DNA of 57,817 nt from an uncultured Haliea sp. Lineage in GTDB: Bacteria > Pseudomonadota > Gammaproteobacteria > Pseudomonadales > Halieaceae. The stretch lies in NCBI GenBank assembly GCA_947258585.1, contig CAMYIZ010000073.1:1-57817 (forward strand), in the 5' to 3' direction. The position numbers were made by a program, and so were the translations under genes. The notes below the pieces were generated by a model. It had not been told where the DNA came from and did not search any database. It worked only from the letters and a program-made list of their open reading frames with translations. Below are positions 7,066-15,603 of this stretch, piece by piece (within the stretch, counting starts at the first letter, position 1; each line of letters starts with the position of its first letter).

Positions 7066-8599
7066 TATCCAGCCGCTGCAGCTGACGTACGAAATTGCCG
7101 CGGTCGATCCCAAAAGAGCGCGCAGTGGCCGCCTTGTTACCCTCAAAACGCTTCAGCCGGGCCAGGATCAGCCGGCGCTTGTAGTCGTCGACGGCCTCGT
7201 TCAACGGCACATCATTAGGAGGCTCAACAGGCGTGGCAGGGTGCAGAGTGGAACCGCTTGGCACCGCTTCCGCACAAAAATGCGACACATCCAGCTCGAT
7301 TACCTGAGTGGGGTCCTGCCCTTCGCTCAGGGCGCGAATCACCGCTCGGGAGAGTGTGTGCTCCAGTTCCCGCACGTTACCCGGCCAGGCGGAACCGCTC
7401 AGCCAGCGCTTGGCGACGTGCGTCAGGCGGACACCGCGCACCCCCATGCGGTGTTGGTCCCGCTCCAGGAAAAAACCTGCCAGGGGGAGGATATCCGCGG
7501 GACGATCCCGTAGCGGCGGTACCACCAGGGGATAGACACTCAGCCGATGATACAGGTCCGGGCGAAAGCGCCCTTCGGCGACTTCCTTTTTCAGATCCCG
7601 GTTGGTCGCGGCGATCAGGCGGACGTCCACCCGATGTTGCCGGTCACTGCCAACACGCTGGATTTCCCCATTCTGCAGAGCACGCAGGAGCTTGGATTGC
7701 ACGCCAATCGGCAGCTCTCCGACTTCGTCCAGGAACAGCGTACCTTCGTGAGCCAACTCGAACTTGCCGGTGCGATTCTCGGTTGCACCTGAGAACGCCC
7801 CTTTTACGTGACCGAACAGTTCACTTTCCGCCAGCGACTCTGGCAGTGCAGCGCAGTTGACATAGACCATCGGCTCATTGGCCCGGGCGGAGTGATGGTG
7901 TACGTAGTTGGCAATCAGCTCCTTGCCAACACCGGTCTCACCCATAATCAGTACGGTCAGGTCCGAGGCAGCCACAGTTTGTGTCTCATTAATCAGCTGA
8001 GTCATTTCCTGGCTCTCCGCGGTGATGTCCGTGGTAACTCCGTGCACGGATTGGCTGAGCAAGATCTTCTTGCGCCGCTCCAGTTGCTCCTCGAGGCGCT
8101 GAATCCAGCTCGCCGCTCTCACTGTCGCAGAAGCGACGCTGAGAAAGGCCTGAAAGACATCAAGATCGAAATGATCGAACGCATGTGGGTCGAGAGCATC
8201 CAGGGTAACCACACCCCAGGGGGTATCGTCGATATACAGGGCGGCACCCATGCAGTCGTGCACGTAGAGGTGGTCCTCAGCGTTGTCGATCAAACCGTCA
8301 TAGGGGTCGGGCAGTTGAGAGTCGGCGGCGAAACGAACCGGCTTGCGGCTATCGAGTAATTGGGCCAGACGCGGGTGGTTCTGGATAACAAAACGTCGCC
8401 CAAGCGCGTCCGGGCTTAGCCCCTGGGCTGCCCGTGGAATCAACTGCCCTCCTTCCCGCTCCAGAAGAGCGATGGCGTCGCAGGGAAAGTTGCGCCGAAC
8501 CACCTCAAGCAAACGCTGGAAACGAACCTCCCGAGGCATTGATTGTGACAGATCTGCCACAATTTCAGCCAGGTCGGTAAAAGCAGGGTGTGCTGTCAT
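7058..8599 (-). CDS. norR: NorR, nitric oxide-responsive sigma-54 activator
   Basis: The 513-residue protein has a GAF domain (about 1-170), an AAA+ sigma-54 interaction domain (190-425) and a C-terminal Fis-type HTH. Walker A is GETGVGKE at 220-227, the sigma-54 contact loop is GAFSGA at 267-272 (usual GAFTGA, Thr to Ser) and Walker B is FLDEVG at 289-294. GAF residues R77, D98, D101, C116 and D134 appear to align with the NO-sensing non-heme iron site of E. coli NorR (R75, D96, D99, C113, D131). The gene is divergent from nirK and shares a 158-bp region with NorR-type sites. The likely target is the nirK operon, since no norVW is visible. Confidence 0.93.
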   Translation of the reverse strand: MTAHPAFTDLAEIVADLSQSMPREVRFQRLLEVVRRNFPCDAIALLEREGGQLIPRAAQGLSPDALGRRFVIQNHPRLAQLLDSRKPVRFAADSQLPDPYDGLIDNAEDHLYVHDCMGAALYIDDTPWGVVTLDALDPHAFDHFDLDVFQAFLSVASATVRAASWIQRLEEQLERRKKILLSQSVHGVTTDITAESQEMTQLINETQTVAASDLTVLIMGETGVGKELIANYVHHHSARANEPMVYVNCAALPESLAESELFGHVKGAFSGATENRTGKFELAHEGTLFLDEVGELPIGVQSKLLRALQNGEIQRVGSDRQHRVDVRLIAATNRDLKKEVAEGRFRPDLYHRLSVYPLVVPPLRDRPADILPLAGFFLERDQHRMGVRGVRLTHVAKRWLSGSAWPGNVRELEHTLSRAVIRALSEGQDPTQVIELDVSHFCAEAVPSGSTLHPATPVEPPNDVPLNEAVDDYKRRLILARLKRFEGNKAATARSFGIDRGNFVRQLQRLDIS

Positions 8600-8611
8600 T
8601 ACGTCTCTACC

Positions 8612-8649
8612 GTGTTATTAACACACGTTTATTGTGGTGTCCGAATAAC
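8612..8649. promoter_or_regulatory. NorR-type enhancer sites (GT-N7-AC, three copies)
   Basis: The palindrome at 8612-8624 (GTGTTA-T-TAACAC) contains two overlapping GT-N7-AC units (8612-8622 and 8614-8624). A third unit lies at 8639-8649. NorR binds three such sites upstream of its sigma-54 promoters. They lie about 70-105 bp before the predicted nirK start site and just 13 bp upstream of the norR ATG, so autoregulation is also possible. Confidence 0.7.
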
Positions 8650-8690
8650 ATTGTATATCTCTATCCTGCTGAATATCAAAGATATTTTTA

Positions 8691-8707
8691 TTGGCACGAT
8701 TCTCGCT
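8691..8707 (+). promoter_or_regulatory. Sigma-54 promoter of the nirK operon
   Basis: TTGGCACG-N4-TCGCT matches the -24/-12 consensus TTGGCACG-N4-TTGCT with one mismatch. The invariant GG (8693-8694) and GC (8705-8706) have the required 10-base spacing. Transcription would start near 8718, about 40 bp before the nirK GTG. Together with the upstream NorR sites this forms a standard NorR-dependent promoter. Confidence 0.8.
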
Positions 8708-8757
8708 ACGGAATAACCGCCAAGCATCAATCAGAAGCGGCAACCAAGGAGATCACC

Positions 8758-9696
8758 GTGAAATCATTACTGACCAGCCTCACCCTCGCCACTGCAATCT
8801 GCACCTCCCCAACGCTGTTGGCGGAAACCATCAAGGTGGACATGACCGTCAAGGAAATAGACGTCGTGGTCGACAACGCCGGCACCAAGCAGGCGATGTG
8901 GACCTACAACGGGACGATCCCCGGCCCCCTGGTTCGGGTCAAACAGGGAGATGTAGTGGACTTCACCCTGCTTAACCACGCCGACAACGAGCAGAGTCAC
9001 TCCATGGACTTCCACGCCGCGCGGGCTGATGTACTCGATGAATTCGAGCCCATCAAGCCAGGCCAGACCAAGCAATTCACGTTCAAGGCGGAATACCCGG
9101 GTGTCTTTATCTACCACTGCGGCTCCGATTCCATGGCCGAGCACATTGCACGCGGCATGTACGGTGTAATCATCGTCGACCCTGCGGAAGGCTACAGCGA
9201 GAACTTCCCCAAGGCCGATCGCGAGTATGTGTTGGTGCAGGGTGACCTGTTCGCACCGGGTACCTCCGCCGATGACATGAAAATGGGCAATGGCTGGAAA
9301 GGCACACTGGTGAACGGCAGGCAGTTCCACTACGACCCGGTACACGATCCGAACGCCAGCCAGACCCTTGAGAGCAAGCCCGGCGAGCGTGTGCGCATCC
9401 ACTTCGTCAACGCCATGATCAACGAAGCCGCCGCCTTCCATCCGATCGCCGGGATTTGGGAGCAAGTCTGGGACAACGGCAACCCGAAAAACGTTGCCTG
9501 GGGTCTGCAGACGGTGGAAGTGCCGCCGGCCCACGGCCTGACTCTGGATATCGTCAGTCCGGCCGATAGGCCCACCAACAACGCCCTGGTCGATCACCGT
9601 ATGAAGCACGCCCTGAACGGCGCCATTTCGGTCCTGATGAACCATGCCGATGCCGATCCGAAAAAGGGTCGCGACGGTCAGCTGCTGTTACGTTGA
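8758..9696 (+). CDS. nirK: Copper-containing nitrite reductase, NO-forming
   Basis: The 312-residue periplasmic enzyme reduces nitrite to NO. A signal peptide covers about residues 1-22. Two cupredoxin domains follow. Type 1 copper ligands are H81, C121, H129 and M134; type 2 ligands are H86, H120 and H280; catalytic D84 and H228 are present (HSMDFH, YHCGSDSMAEHIARGM, AFHPI, VDHRM). The Cys-to-His loop is one residue shorter than in classic NirK and the protein is shorter than the usual 340-380, as I recall for ammonia-oxidiser-type NirK. The GTG start at 8758 has AAGGAG 5 bases upstream; the frame is open earlier but that part overlaps the sigma-54 promoter. It is the first gene of the operon. 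Confidence 0.88.
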   Translation: MKSLLTSLTLATAICTSPTLLAETIKVDMTVKEIDVVVDNAGTKQAMWTYNGTIPGPLVRVKQGDVVDFTLLNHADNEQSHSMDFHAARADVLDEFEPIKPGQTKQFTFKAEYPGVFIYHCGSDSMAEHIARGMYGVIIVDPAEGYSENFPKADREYVLVQGDLFAPGTSADDMKMGNGWKGTLVNGRQFHYDPVHDPNASQTLESKPGERVRIHFVNAMINEAAAFHPIAGIWEQVWDNGNPKNVAWGLQTVEVPPAHGLTLDIVSPADRPTNNALVDHRMKHALNGAISVLMNHADADPKKGRDGQLLLR

Positions 9697-9709
9697 GAGG
9701 AGGAGAAAG

Positions 9710-10408
9710 ATGCGACTAAAACTCCTCGCCGGATTGGTGCTGACGGCTGGGCTATTCCAGCCCTTCCCCGGCGCTCTGGCAGACACCGGACAGTGGCTCC
9801 AGTCCGAATGCGGCAGCTGCCACGCGCTTGAGCAGCCTGATTACCCCGCACTGGGGCATGCGGAGCGGCTCACTCGCAAAGGGCCGCCGCTCTACTACGC
9901 CGGCAACAAGTTCCACGCCGGCTGGCTGGAAAGCTGGCTCCAGGACCCGGTCCGCATCCGCCCCGCCGGGGTGTTCCCCCCGGGGGCGGTTGTACCCAGC
10001 GAAGAAGGTGACGTGATTGATCCCGCCAAGCTGGAGGAACATCCGGCACTGGACGCCAGCCAGGCGAAGATGGCTGCTGACTACCTGATGGAGCTGCGCC
10101 CCCACGACGAGCTGATTGCCGCCACTGCCTATACACCGGGCGCCATCGCGAGCCGCATGGGCGAGCTGAATTTCACCAAGTTCAACGGTTGCGATGCCTG
10201 CCACAGTGACGGCCCCGGTTATGGCGGCCTGTCCGGCCCCGAGCTGTATACCGCGTGGCAGCGGCTACAGCCCGGGTTCATTGCATCCTTCATCGCCGAC
10301 CCGGCTGCCTGGGACCCCCACACTTTAATGCCCAAGACGGGCCTGAACGACAGCGCCGTGGAGCGGCTCGCCAACTACCTGAAACTGATCGGGGAGCAAG
10401 CGCCATGA
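9710..10408 (+). CDS. Periplasmic diheme cytochrome c (NcgB-like)
   Basis: The 232-residue protein has a cleavable signal peptide (ending ALA at about 24) and two heme c motifs, CGSCH (34-38) and CDACH (161-165), one in each half. Met residues that could be axial ligands occur in the second half (LMPKTGLND). An AGGAGG site precedes the ATG at 9710, 13 bp after nirK. In the ncgABC-nirK operon of Nitrosomonas europaea a diheme cytochrome accompanies NirK, and this protein fits that role in size, heme count and location. It probably delivers electrons to NirK or the multicopper oxidase; that is inferred from context. Confidence 0.8.
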   Translation: MRLKLLAGLVLTAGLFQPFPGALADTGQWLQSECGSCHALEQPDYPALGHAERLTRKGPPLYYAGNKFHAGWLESWLQDPVRIRPAGVFPPGAVVPSEEGDVIDPAKLEEHPALDASQAKMAADYLMELRPHDELIAATAYTPGAIASRMGELNFTKFNGCDACHSDGPGYGGLSGPELYTAWQRLQPGFIASFIADPAAWDPHTLMPKTGLNDSAVERLANYLKLIGEQAP

Positions 10409-10764
10409 ACTATTCAGCAACTCTGCTGGCCAGCCTGTTGCTGGCGGGCAGCCTGCCCGCCCTGGCCGAGGACGTCCAGCATGGCGAAAACCTGTACACC
10501 ATCTACTGCACCCAGTGCCACGGCGTGACAGGTAACGGTGATGGCGTGAACGTTCCCGCCATGTCAGTGCAACCCCGCAACCATCGTGATCAGGGCGAGA
10601 TGTCGGCACGCACCGACGCCGAACTGTTCAAGGCCGTGAAAGAAGGCGGCAAGAGTATCAACAAGTCGGTGTTGATGCCGCCCTGGGGCGGCAATCTGAG
10701 CGATGACGACATCCATGCGCTGGTGCGCTATATGCGGCAGCTGTGCTGCCAATCCGGAGGTTGA
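10405..10764 (+). CDS. Small monoheme cytochrome c (NcgC-like)
   Basis: The 119-residue protein has a signal peptide ending PALAE near residue 22, one heme motif CTQCH (35-39) and a likely axial Met91 in VLMPPWGG. The fold is a class I cytochrome c (GENLYTIYCTQCHG...LVRYMRQL). The ATG overlaps the TGA of the diheme gene by 4 bp, so translation is coupled. The C-terminus carries an unusual CCQS. It would shuttle electrons in the periplasm between the respiratory chain and the copper enzymes of this operon. Pairing with the diheme cytochrome and multicopper oxidase matches the ncg gene set. Confidence 0.82.
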   Translation: MNYSATLLASLLLAGSLPALAEDVQHGENLYTIYCTQCHGVTGNGDGVNVPAMSVQPRNHRDQGEMSARTDAELFKAVKEGGKSINKSVLMPPWGGNLSDDDIHALVRYMRQLCCQSGG

Positions 10765-10770
10765 GAAACA

Positions 10771-11823
10771 ATGACCAGATACACACTCACATTACTATTG
10801 GCACTCCTGCTCGGGGCGACGAACAGCTTCGCCGAATCCCGCCAGTTCGACTTGACCATTGAGGAGGTGGAACTGGACGTCGCGCCAGGCTTCAGTGCCA
10901 AGGTCTGGGGCTTTAATGGCCAGGTACCGGGGCCGCTCATCCACGTGAAGGAGGGAGACGAACTGGAAGTTACTGTGCAGAACAACTCCACACTCAACCA
11001 CACCGTTCACTGGCACGGCGTCTACCAGACCAACACCTGGCCCCACGACGGCGTGCCAGATGTCACCCAACGTGGCATTGAGCCCGGCGACAGCTTTACC
11101 TACAAGTTCGTGGTCGACAAGCCCGGCACCCTTTGGTACCACTGCCACGTCAACGTGTCGGAACATGTCGGTCTGCGCGGCATGTGGGGGCCGTTGATCG
11201 TCGACCCCAAAGACCCCATTCCGGTGGAGAAGACCGTCACCAAGGACGCCATTCTCATGTTTTCTGGCTGGAACTCCGAGGTGGCTGACGAATACGGCAC
11301 CGGAGGCAAACCCGGGGAAGTCATCAATTACTTCTCGATCAACGGCAAGTCCTTCCCCATGACCCACCCATTGCAGGTGCAAGAAGGCGACGTGCTCCGC
11401 CTGCGCTTGATCGGCGCCAGCATTCCCACCTCCTTCCACACGCACGGCCACGACATGCTGGTCACTCACAAGGACGGCCTGCCCCTGAAAGCGCCCATTG
11501 AGGCTGACGTGGTCGCCTTGCAACCGGGTGAGCGCTACGACGTAATCATGAAGATGGACAACCCGGGCCTGTGGATGACTCACGATCACATAGAGCACCA
11601 CACCACCAACAATGGGAAGGACCACGGCGGCTCCATGCTGGTCATTGAGTACCAGGATGTGGAGCGTCCTGAGTGGTATATGTGGAAGGATCACGAGGTG
11701 GAACGGGACTTCTACATGATCGAGTCCATGGCCAAGCCGCATGGTCTCCACGACATTGAGGCCTTCAAGGGGCAAGACCCGGATGCCGGACGGCGCCCGA
11801 GACGGCCTGTGCATGGACATTGA
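10771..11823 (+). CDS. Two-domain multicopper oxidase (NcgA-like)
   Basis: The 350-residue secreted protein has a signal peptide of about 21 residues and two cupredoxin domains. Copper-binding motifs are HWHG (80-83), HCH (124-126), H132, M138, HTHG (223-226) and HDH (271-273). The type 1 site is in domain 1 (HCHVNVSEHVGLRGM). Its length fits two-domain laccase-like oxidases, including the blue copper oxidase NcgA of the Nitrosomonas nirK operon. The last about 15 residues (DAGRRPRRPVHGH) are basic and look unlike the family, and the end overlaps the possible earlier start of the TonB gene, so the 3' end may have been remodelled. Confidence 0.8.
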   Translation: MTRYTLTLLLALLLGATNSFAESRQFDLTIEEVELDVAPGFSAKVWGFNGQVPGPLIHVKEGDELEVTVQNNSTLNHTVHWHGVYQTNTWPHDGVPDVTQRGIEPGDSFTYKFVVDKPGTLWYHCHVNVSEHVGLRGMWGPLIVDPKDPIPVEKTVTKDAILMFSGWNSEVADEYGTGGKPGEVINYFSINGKSFPMTHPLQVQEGDVLRLRLIGASIPTSFHTHGHDMLVTHKDGLPLKAPIEADVVALQPGERYDVIMKMDNPGLWMTHDHIEHHTTNNGKDHGGSMLVIEYQDVERPEWYMWKDHEVERDFYMIESMAKPHGLHDIEAFKGQDPDAGRRPRRPVHGH

Positions 11824-11851
11824 ACCTCTTGCCGCACCCAGGGCGCAATTA

Positions 11852-13999
11852 ATGCCACGCTGCCTGCAAGCTTGCCTGTTGCTGACGCTCGCAACCCCGG
11901 TAACTGCGGTAAGCGCCTCGCTTCCGCCGGTGACTGCACGGCCCGCAGAATCGTCAGATTCCAGCTACCGCCCACGCCTTGAAGAAATCGTAGTGACAGC
12001 CACCCGCGAGGCCCGGAGTCGGCTGGAGTTACCGGAGTCGATCGGCGTGCTGGACCAAAGCACGATTGAACAGGTCGCGCCTGGCCACCCGGCAGAGCTC
12101 CTCAACCGGCTGGCCGGGGTTCACGTCAACAACCTGGGCGGCGAAGGCCACATGACCGCAATACGTCAGCCCCTCACCACCGGCGGGGTCTACCTCTTCC
12201 TTGAGGACGGCATACCCACGCGCCCCACCGGATTCTTCAACCACAACGGACTCTACGAAATTGACCTGGCCCAGGCCCAGCGTATCGAGGTAACCCGCGG
12301 GCCTGGCTCTGCGTTGTATGGCTCCGATGCCATCGGCGGTCTAATCAACAGCATTACCCGCTCCCCTGGCGACACTCGCGAGGTGACCGGCACGCTGGAA
12401 GCTGGCGAGGACAATCGCTACCGCGGCCTGCTCTCCCTGAGCGGCCCCCTCGGCCCGCGGGATAGCGCCGGGTTACAGTTGAACCTCGCGGACAATCAGA
12501 GCTTTCGCGAGGCCACGGACTATCGGCGGACCTCCCTGACTGCACGTTGGGATCGCGAGTGGTCGCCGACCCTGACCACCAAGATGGTACTGGCGGGATC
12601 ACGCATCGAGGAAAGCGGTGCCTCGCCATTGCAAGCCGAGGACTATCGGCAGCGCCCGACCAGCAACTACTTCCACGGCAATATCGGCTTTCGGGAGGTG
12701 GCTACCTGGCGCCTTTCCAGTGAACTGAACTGGGAGCCCAGCGAGCACCAATTATGGAGCCTGACCGGCTTCCTACGGGACAACAGCATGGACCTGATGC
12801 CTGCCTGGATGCTCTCTTACGATCCCAGCCAATACCGGGTGGCATTCCACACCGCCGGGCTGATGGCCCGCTATCGCCACCGGTTCAGCGAGTTCGATCT
12901 GGAATGGATCAGCGGCGTGGATGTGGACTTCACACCGTCCACCTACCGCGAACAGCGCCTGCTGTTGAATCGGCGCGGGCCGTTGATCCTGGACGCAAGA
13001 CCCAGCGGCAGAACCAATTACGACTACGCCGCGGACCAACTGTCGGTGTCCCCTTACACCCAACTCGAATGGCAGCCCCACCCGACACTGCGGCTCAGCG
13101 CGGGACTGCGTCACGATCGCTTTGCCATCGACTACAGGGACCGGCTGCCCAACGATGTCAATGAGATCGGCGTATTCGAGCCGATGCCGTTTCCCGCCCG
13201 GCACTACCGGCCTGACAGCCAGAAGGTCAGCTTCGAGCAATGGAGCCCCAAGCTGGGCCTGGTCTGGGACTTCAGCACCCAACACAACCTTTACTTCAGT
13301 CACCGCCATGCCTTTCGCGCCCCCACCGCTGGGCAGCTGTTTCGCAGTGGTGCCGTCGCCGACACCACCCACCTGCAGCCGGTCACAGCGGTCAGCAATG
13401 AACTGGGCCTGCGCGGACAGCTGGGTGCCCGTGTCGACTACGACCTGACCTTCTACCAGATGATTGTCGAGAACGACATTGTCAGCCTCATCGCCGACGA
13501 TACCCGCCAGACCGTGAACAGTGGAGAGACCCGGCACCAGGGCATTGAACTGACCGTACGCGCGCACCTTACGGATCAGTGGACGGCCACGCTCGCGTGG
13601 AGTCACAGCCAGCAGGAATACCGCGATTTCGTCGCAGTGTGTGGTGCCGACACGTGCAATTTCGCCAGCAACGACCTTCCCCGTGCACCCGAAGACGTAG
13701 GCAATGCCAGCCTGGCCTACAGTGCGTCCGACAACCACTGGCGTATCGAATTGGAATGGGAATATCTAGGCCGCTATTTCACCGACGAGACGAACAGCCA
13801 CCGCCACGCCAGCCACCAGTTGCTCAACCTGCGTGGCCAGCTGGAACTGACACCCCAGATCGAGCTGTACGCCCGACTGCAAAACCTTACTGATCGCCGC
13901 TACGCCACCTATGTCAGCAATCAGGTCGGCTCGCCAGACCTGGAATACCGACCTGGCCAACCGCGCAGCGCCACGCTAGGCGTGAGGTTCCGGTACTGA
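11852..13999 (+). CDS. TonB-dependent outer-membrane receptor (metal or metal-complex)
   Basis: The 715-residue protein has a signal peptide (MPRCLQACLLLTLATPVTA), a TonB box-like LEEIVVTATRE, a plug domain (VEVTRGPGSALYGSDAIGG-type block) and a beta-barrel ending in the typical aromatic SATLGVRFRY. An in-frame ATG at 11813 would add 13 residues and overlap the oxidase gene. The stop is 1 bp before the PepSY gene, so it is part of the nirK operon. TonB receptor plus PepSY pairs usually import iron-siderophore or other metal complexes; here copper supply for NirK and the oxidase is a plausible purpose. Nothing in the sequence names the ligand. Confidence 0.8.
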   Translation: MPRCLQACLLLTLATPVTAVSASLPPVTARPAESSDSSYRPRLEEIVVTATREARSRLELPESIGVLDQSTIEQVAPGHPAELLNRLAGVHVNNLGGEGHMTAIRQPLTTGGVYLFLEDGIPTRPTGFFNHNGLYEIDLAQAQRIEVTRGPGSALYGSDAIGGLINSITRSPGDTREVTGTLEAGEDNRYRGLLSLSGPLGPRDSAGLQLNLADNQSFREATDYRRTSLTARWDREWSPTLTTKMVLAGSRIEESGASPLQAEDYRQRPTSNYFHGNIGFREVATWRLSSELNWEPSEHQLWSLTGFLRDNSMDLMPAWMLSYDPSQYRVAFHTAGLMARYRHRFSEFDLEWISGVDVDFTPSTYREQRLLLNRRGPLILDARPSGRTNYDYAADQLSVSPYTQLEWQPHPTLRLSAGLRHDRFAIDYRDRLPNDVNEIGVFEPMPFPARHYRPDSQKVSFEQWSPKLGLVWDFSTQHNLYFSHRHAFRAPTAGQLFRSGAVADTTHLQPVTAVSNELGLRGQLGARVDYDLTFYQMIVENDIVSLIADDTRQTVNSGETRHQGIELTVRAHLTDQWTATLAWSHSQQEYRDFVAVCGADTCNFASNDLPRAPEDVGNASLAYSASDNHWRIELEWEYLGRYFTDETNSHRHASHQLLNLRGQLELTPQIELYARLQNLTDRRYATYVSNQVGSPDLEYRPGQPRSATLGVRFRY

Positions 14000-14000
14000 C

Positions 14001-15560
14001 ATGAACCGCACAAACCTGATTCACGCCGGCCGACGCTGGCACCGCCGACTGGGCTGGTTTGGAGCCCTGGCCCTGCTGGTTCTCGGTCTGTCCGGCCTCA
14101 CTCATCCATTGATGACCTGGTTCGGCCCCCAGCAGGCAGTCTTCTTCCCGCCCCAGGGCCACTTCCAGACCGGCGACCTGGAGGCAATGTCCCACGTCCT
14201 GGCACGCCAGGACATCGCCGAGGCGACACTCGTAAAGCTGCTACCGACTGCCGCGGGCAACCAGCTGCAGGTCACCGAAGCCGGCAACCCCGAGCGACGC
14301 TATTTCGATCTGGACTCCGGTACCGAACAGCAGGGCTTTGATCGCCGACAGGCCGAGTGGCTGGCCCGCCACTACACGGGTCTTGCGGCAACGGCGATCA
14401 GCGAGATTAGCCTACAGACGAATTTCGACAACGGCTACCCAGACGTCAATCGCTTGCTGCCAGTGTGGCGCGTAACCTTTGACACACCCGACCACCTCAC
14501 AGCCTACGTACACACCGAACTCAACGCCCTGGCCAGCCTGAGCAACAATTTCCGCACTACCCAGCAAGCGCTCTTTCGCAATTTGCACAGCTTTAGCTGG
14601 CTGGATGGCCTGGAACCCGTTCGAGTAGCCCTGCTGCTGGGTTTGTGCATGGCCCTGATCCTGATGAGCCTGGCGGGCGTGGTACTGGTCCTGGCTCTGC
14701 CCTCCCGCGTCATCCCCCAAACGCCCCGCCGCTGGCACCGCCGTCTGGCGCTGGGGCTATGGCTGCCGTTGCTGGCATTTTCCAGCAGCGGTCTCTATCA
14801 CCTGCTGCACCACGCCGGAGAGGCCCAGGATACAACCGCGGCTTACCCACCGGCCATCGATCTGCGTGACTGGCCCTTTGACCAGGGCACCCAAATGCTT
14901 TCGGGAATATTTGCCGACCTGGGCGATAAGCCCCTGAACAGTGTCACCCTGTTGCAGGGCCCCGGGGACCAGCTGTACTGGCGACTCGGTCAGCCCAGTG
15001 GAAAACCCGGGCAACACGTCGGTCACCACGGACGCTTTGACGGCACACCCACCGAGCAACCGGGTCGGCTGATAGCGGTGGGTTCGAAAGCGCCCTCTAA
15101 ACTGACCGATGAGGAGCTGGCGCGGCATTACGCCGCCGCTCACCTCAACCTGGACGCTGCGGCAATCAAGGCTACCCAGCTGGTGACCGCCTTCGGCCCC
15201 GACTACGATTTTCGCAACAAACGTCTGCCGGTCTGGCGGGTAGCGTATCAGGCAGACCAGGCCGGTACGGCGTTTATCGACCCCGCCAACGGCGCCCTGG
15301 TGGATCGGGCAGTACCGACCGATCGCTGGGAGGGCTACAGCTTCAGCCAATTGCACAAGTGGAACTTCCTCACCCCTCTGGTCGGCCGCCAGGCGAGAGA
15401 CCTGTTGATGGTGCTGGTGGTGCTGTGCCTGCTCTCCTTTGGGGGGCTGGGAGTGGCCATGCTGAAGCGCCAGAAACGGATTGGTAGTGGCACCTGGAAT
15501 CCTCCTGCCAAACAAACGACGCCAATCGTCTGCGAAACCTCGAGATCCTGTATTCACTGA
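14001..15560 (+). CDS. PepSY-associated membrane protein
   Basis: The 519-residue protein starts with GRRWHRRLGWFGALALLVLGLSGLTHPLM, the typical first helix of PepSY_TM proteins. It has a second hydrophobic pair near 210-235 and 245-270 (a second RRWHRRLALGLWLPLLAFSSSGLYHLLHH). After two PepSY-like periplasmic regions it ends with another helix near 480-500. His pairs in the helices suggest heme or metal binding. Family members act as inner-membrane ferric reductases or partners of TonB receptors. It follows the receptor by 1 bp. In this operon it may reduce or release imported metal, possibly copper; the metal is not known. Confidence 0.8.
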   Translation: MNRTNLIHAGRRWHRRLGWFGALALLVLGLSGLTHPLMTWFGPQQAVFFPPQGHFQTGDLEAMSHVLARQDIAEATLVKLLPTAAGNQLQVTEAGNPERRYFDLDSGTEQQGFDRRQAEWLARHYTGLAATAISEISLQTNFDNGYPDVNRLLPVWRVTFDTPDHLTAYVHTELNALASLSNNFRTTQQALFRNLHSFSWLDGLEPVRVALLLGLCMALILMSLAGVVLVLALPSRVIPQTPRRWHRRLALGLWLPLLAFSSSGLYHLLHHAGEAQDTTAAYPPAIDLRDWPFDQGTQMLSGIFADLGDKPLNSVTLLQGPGDQLYWRLGQPSGKPGQHVGHHGRFDGTPTEQPGRLIAVGSKAPSKLTDEELARHYAAAHLNLDAAAIKATQLVTAFGPDYDFRNKRLPVWRVAYQADQAGTAFIDPANGALVDRAVPTDRWEGYSFSQLHKWNFLTPLVGRQARDLLMVLVVLCLLSFGGLGVAMLKRQKRIGSGTWNPPAKQTTPIVCETSRSCIH

Positions 15561-15603
15561 CGATCTCGATGAGACACCACCATCACAAGGCTGTAGCAAA
15601 CAC

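Noticed and set aside
8590-8757. Upstream extension of the nirK frame
   Set aside because: It would overlap the sigma-54 promoter and NorR sites. The GTG at 8758 has a ribosome site and starts a signal peptide.
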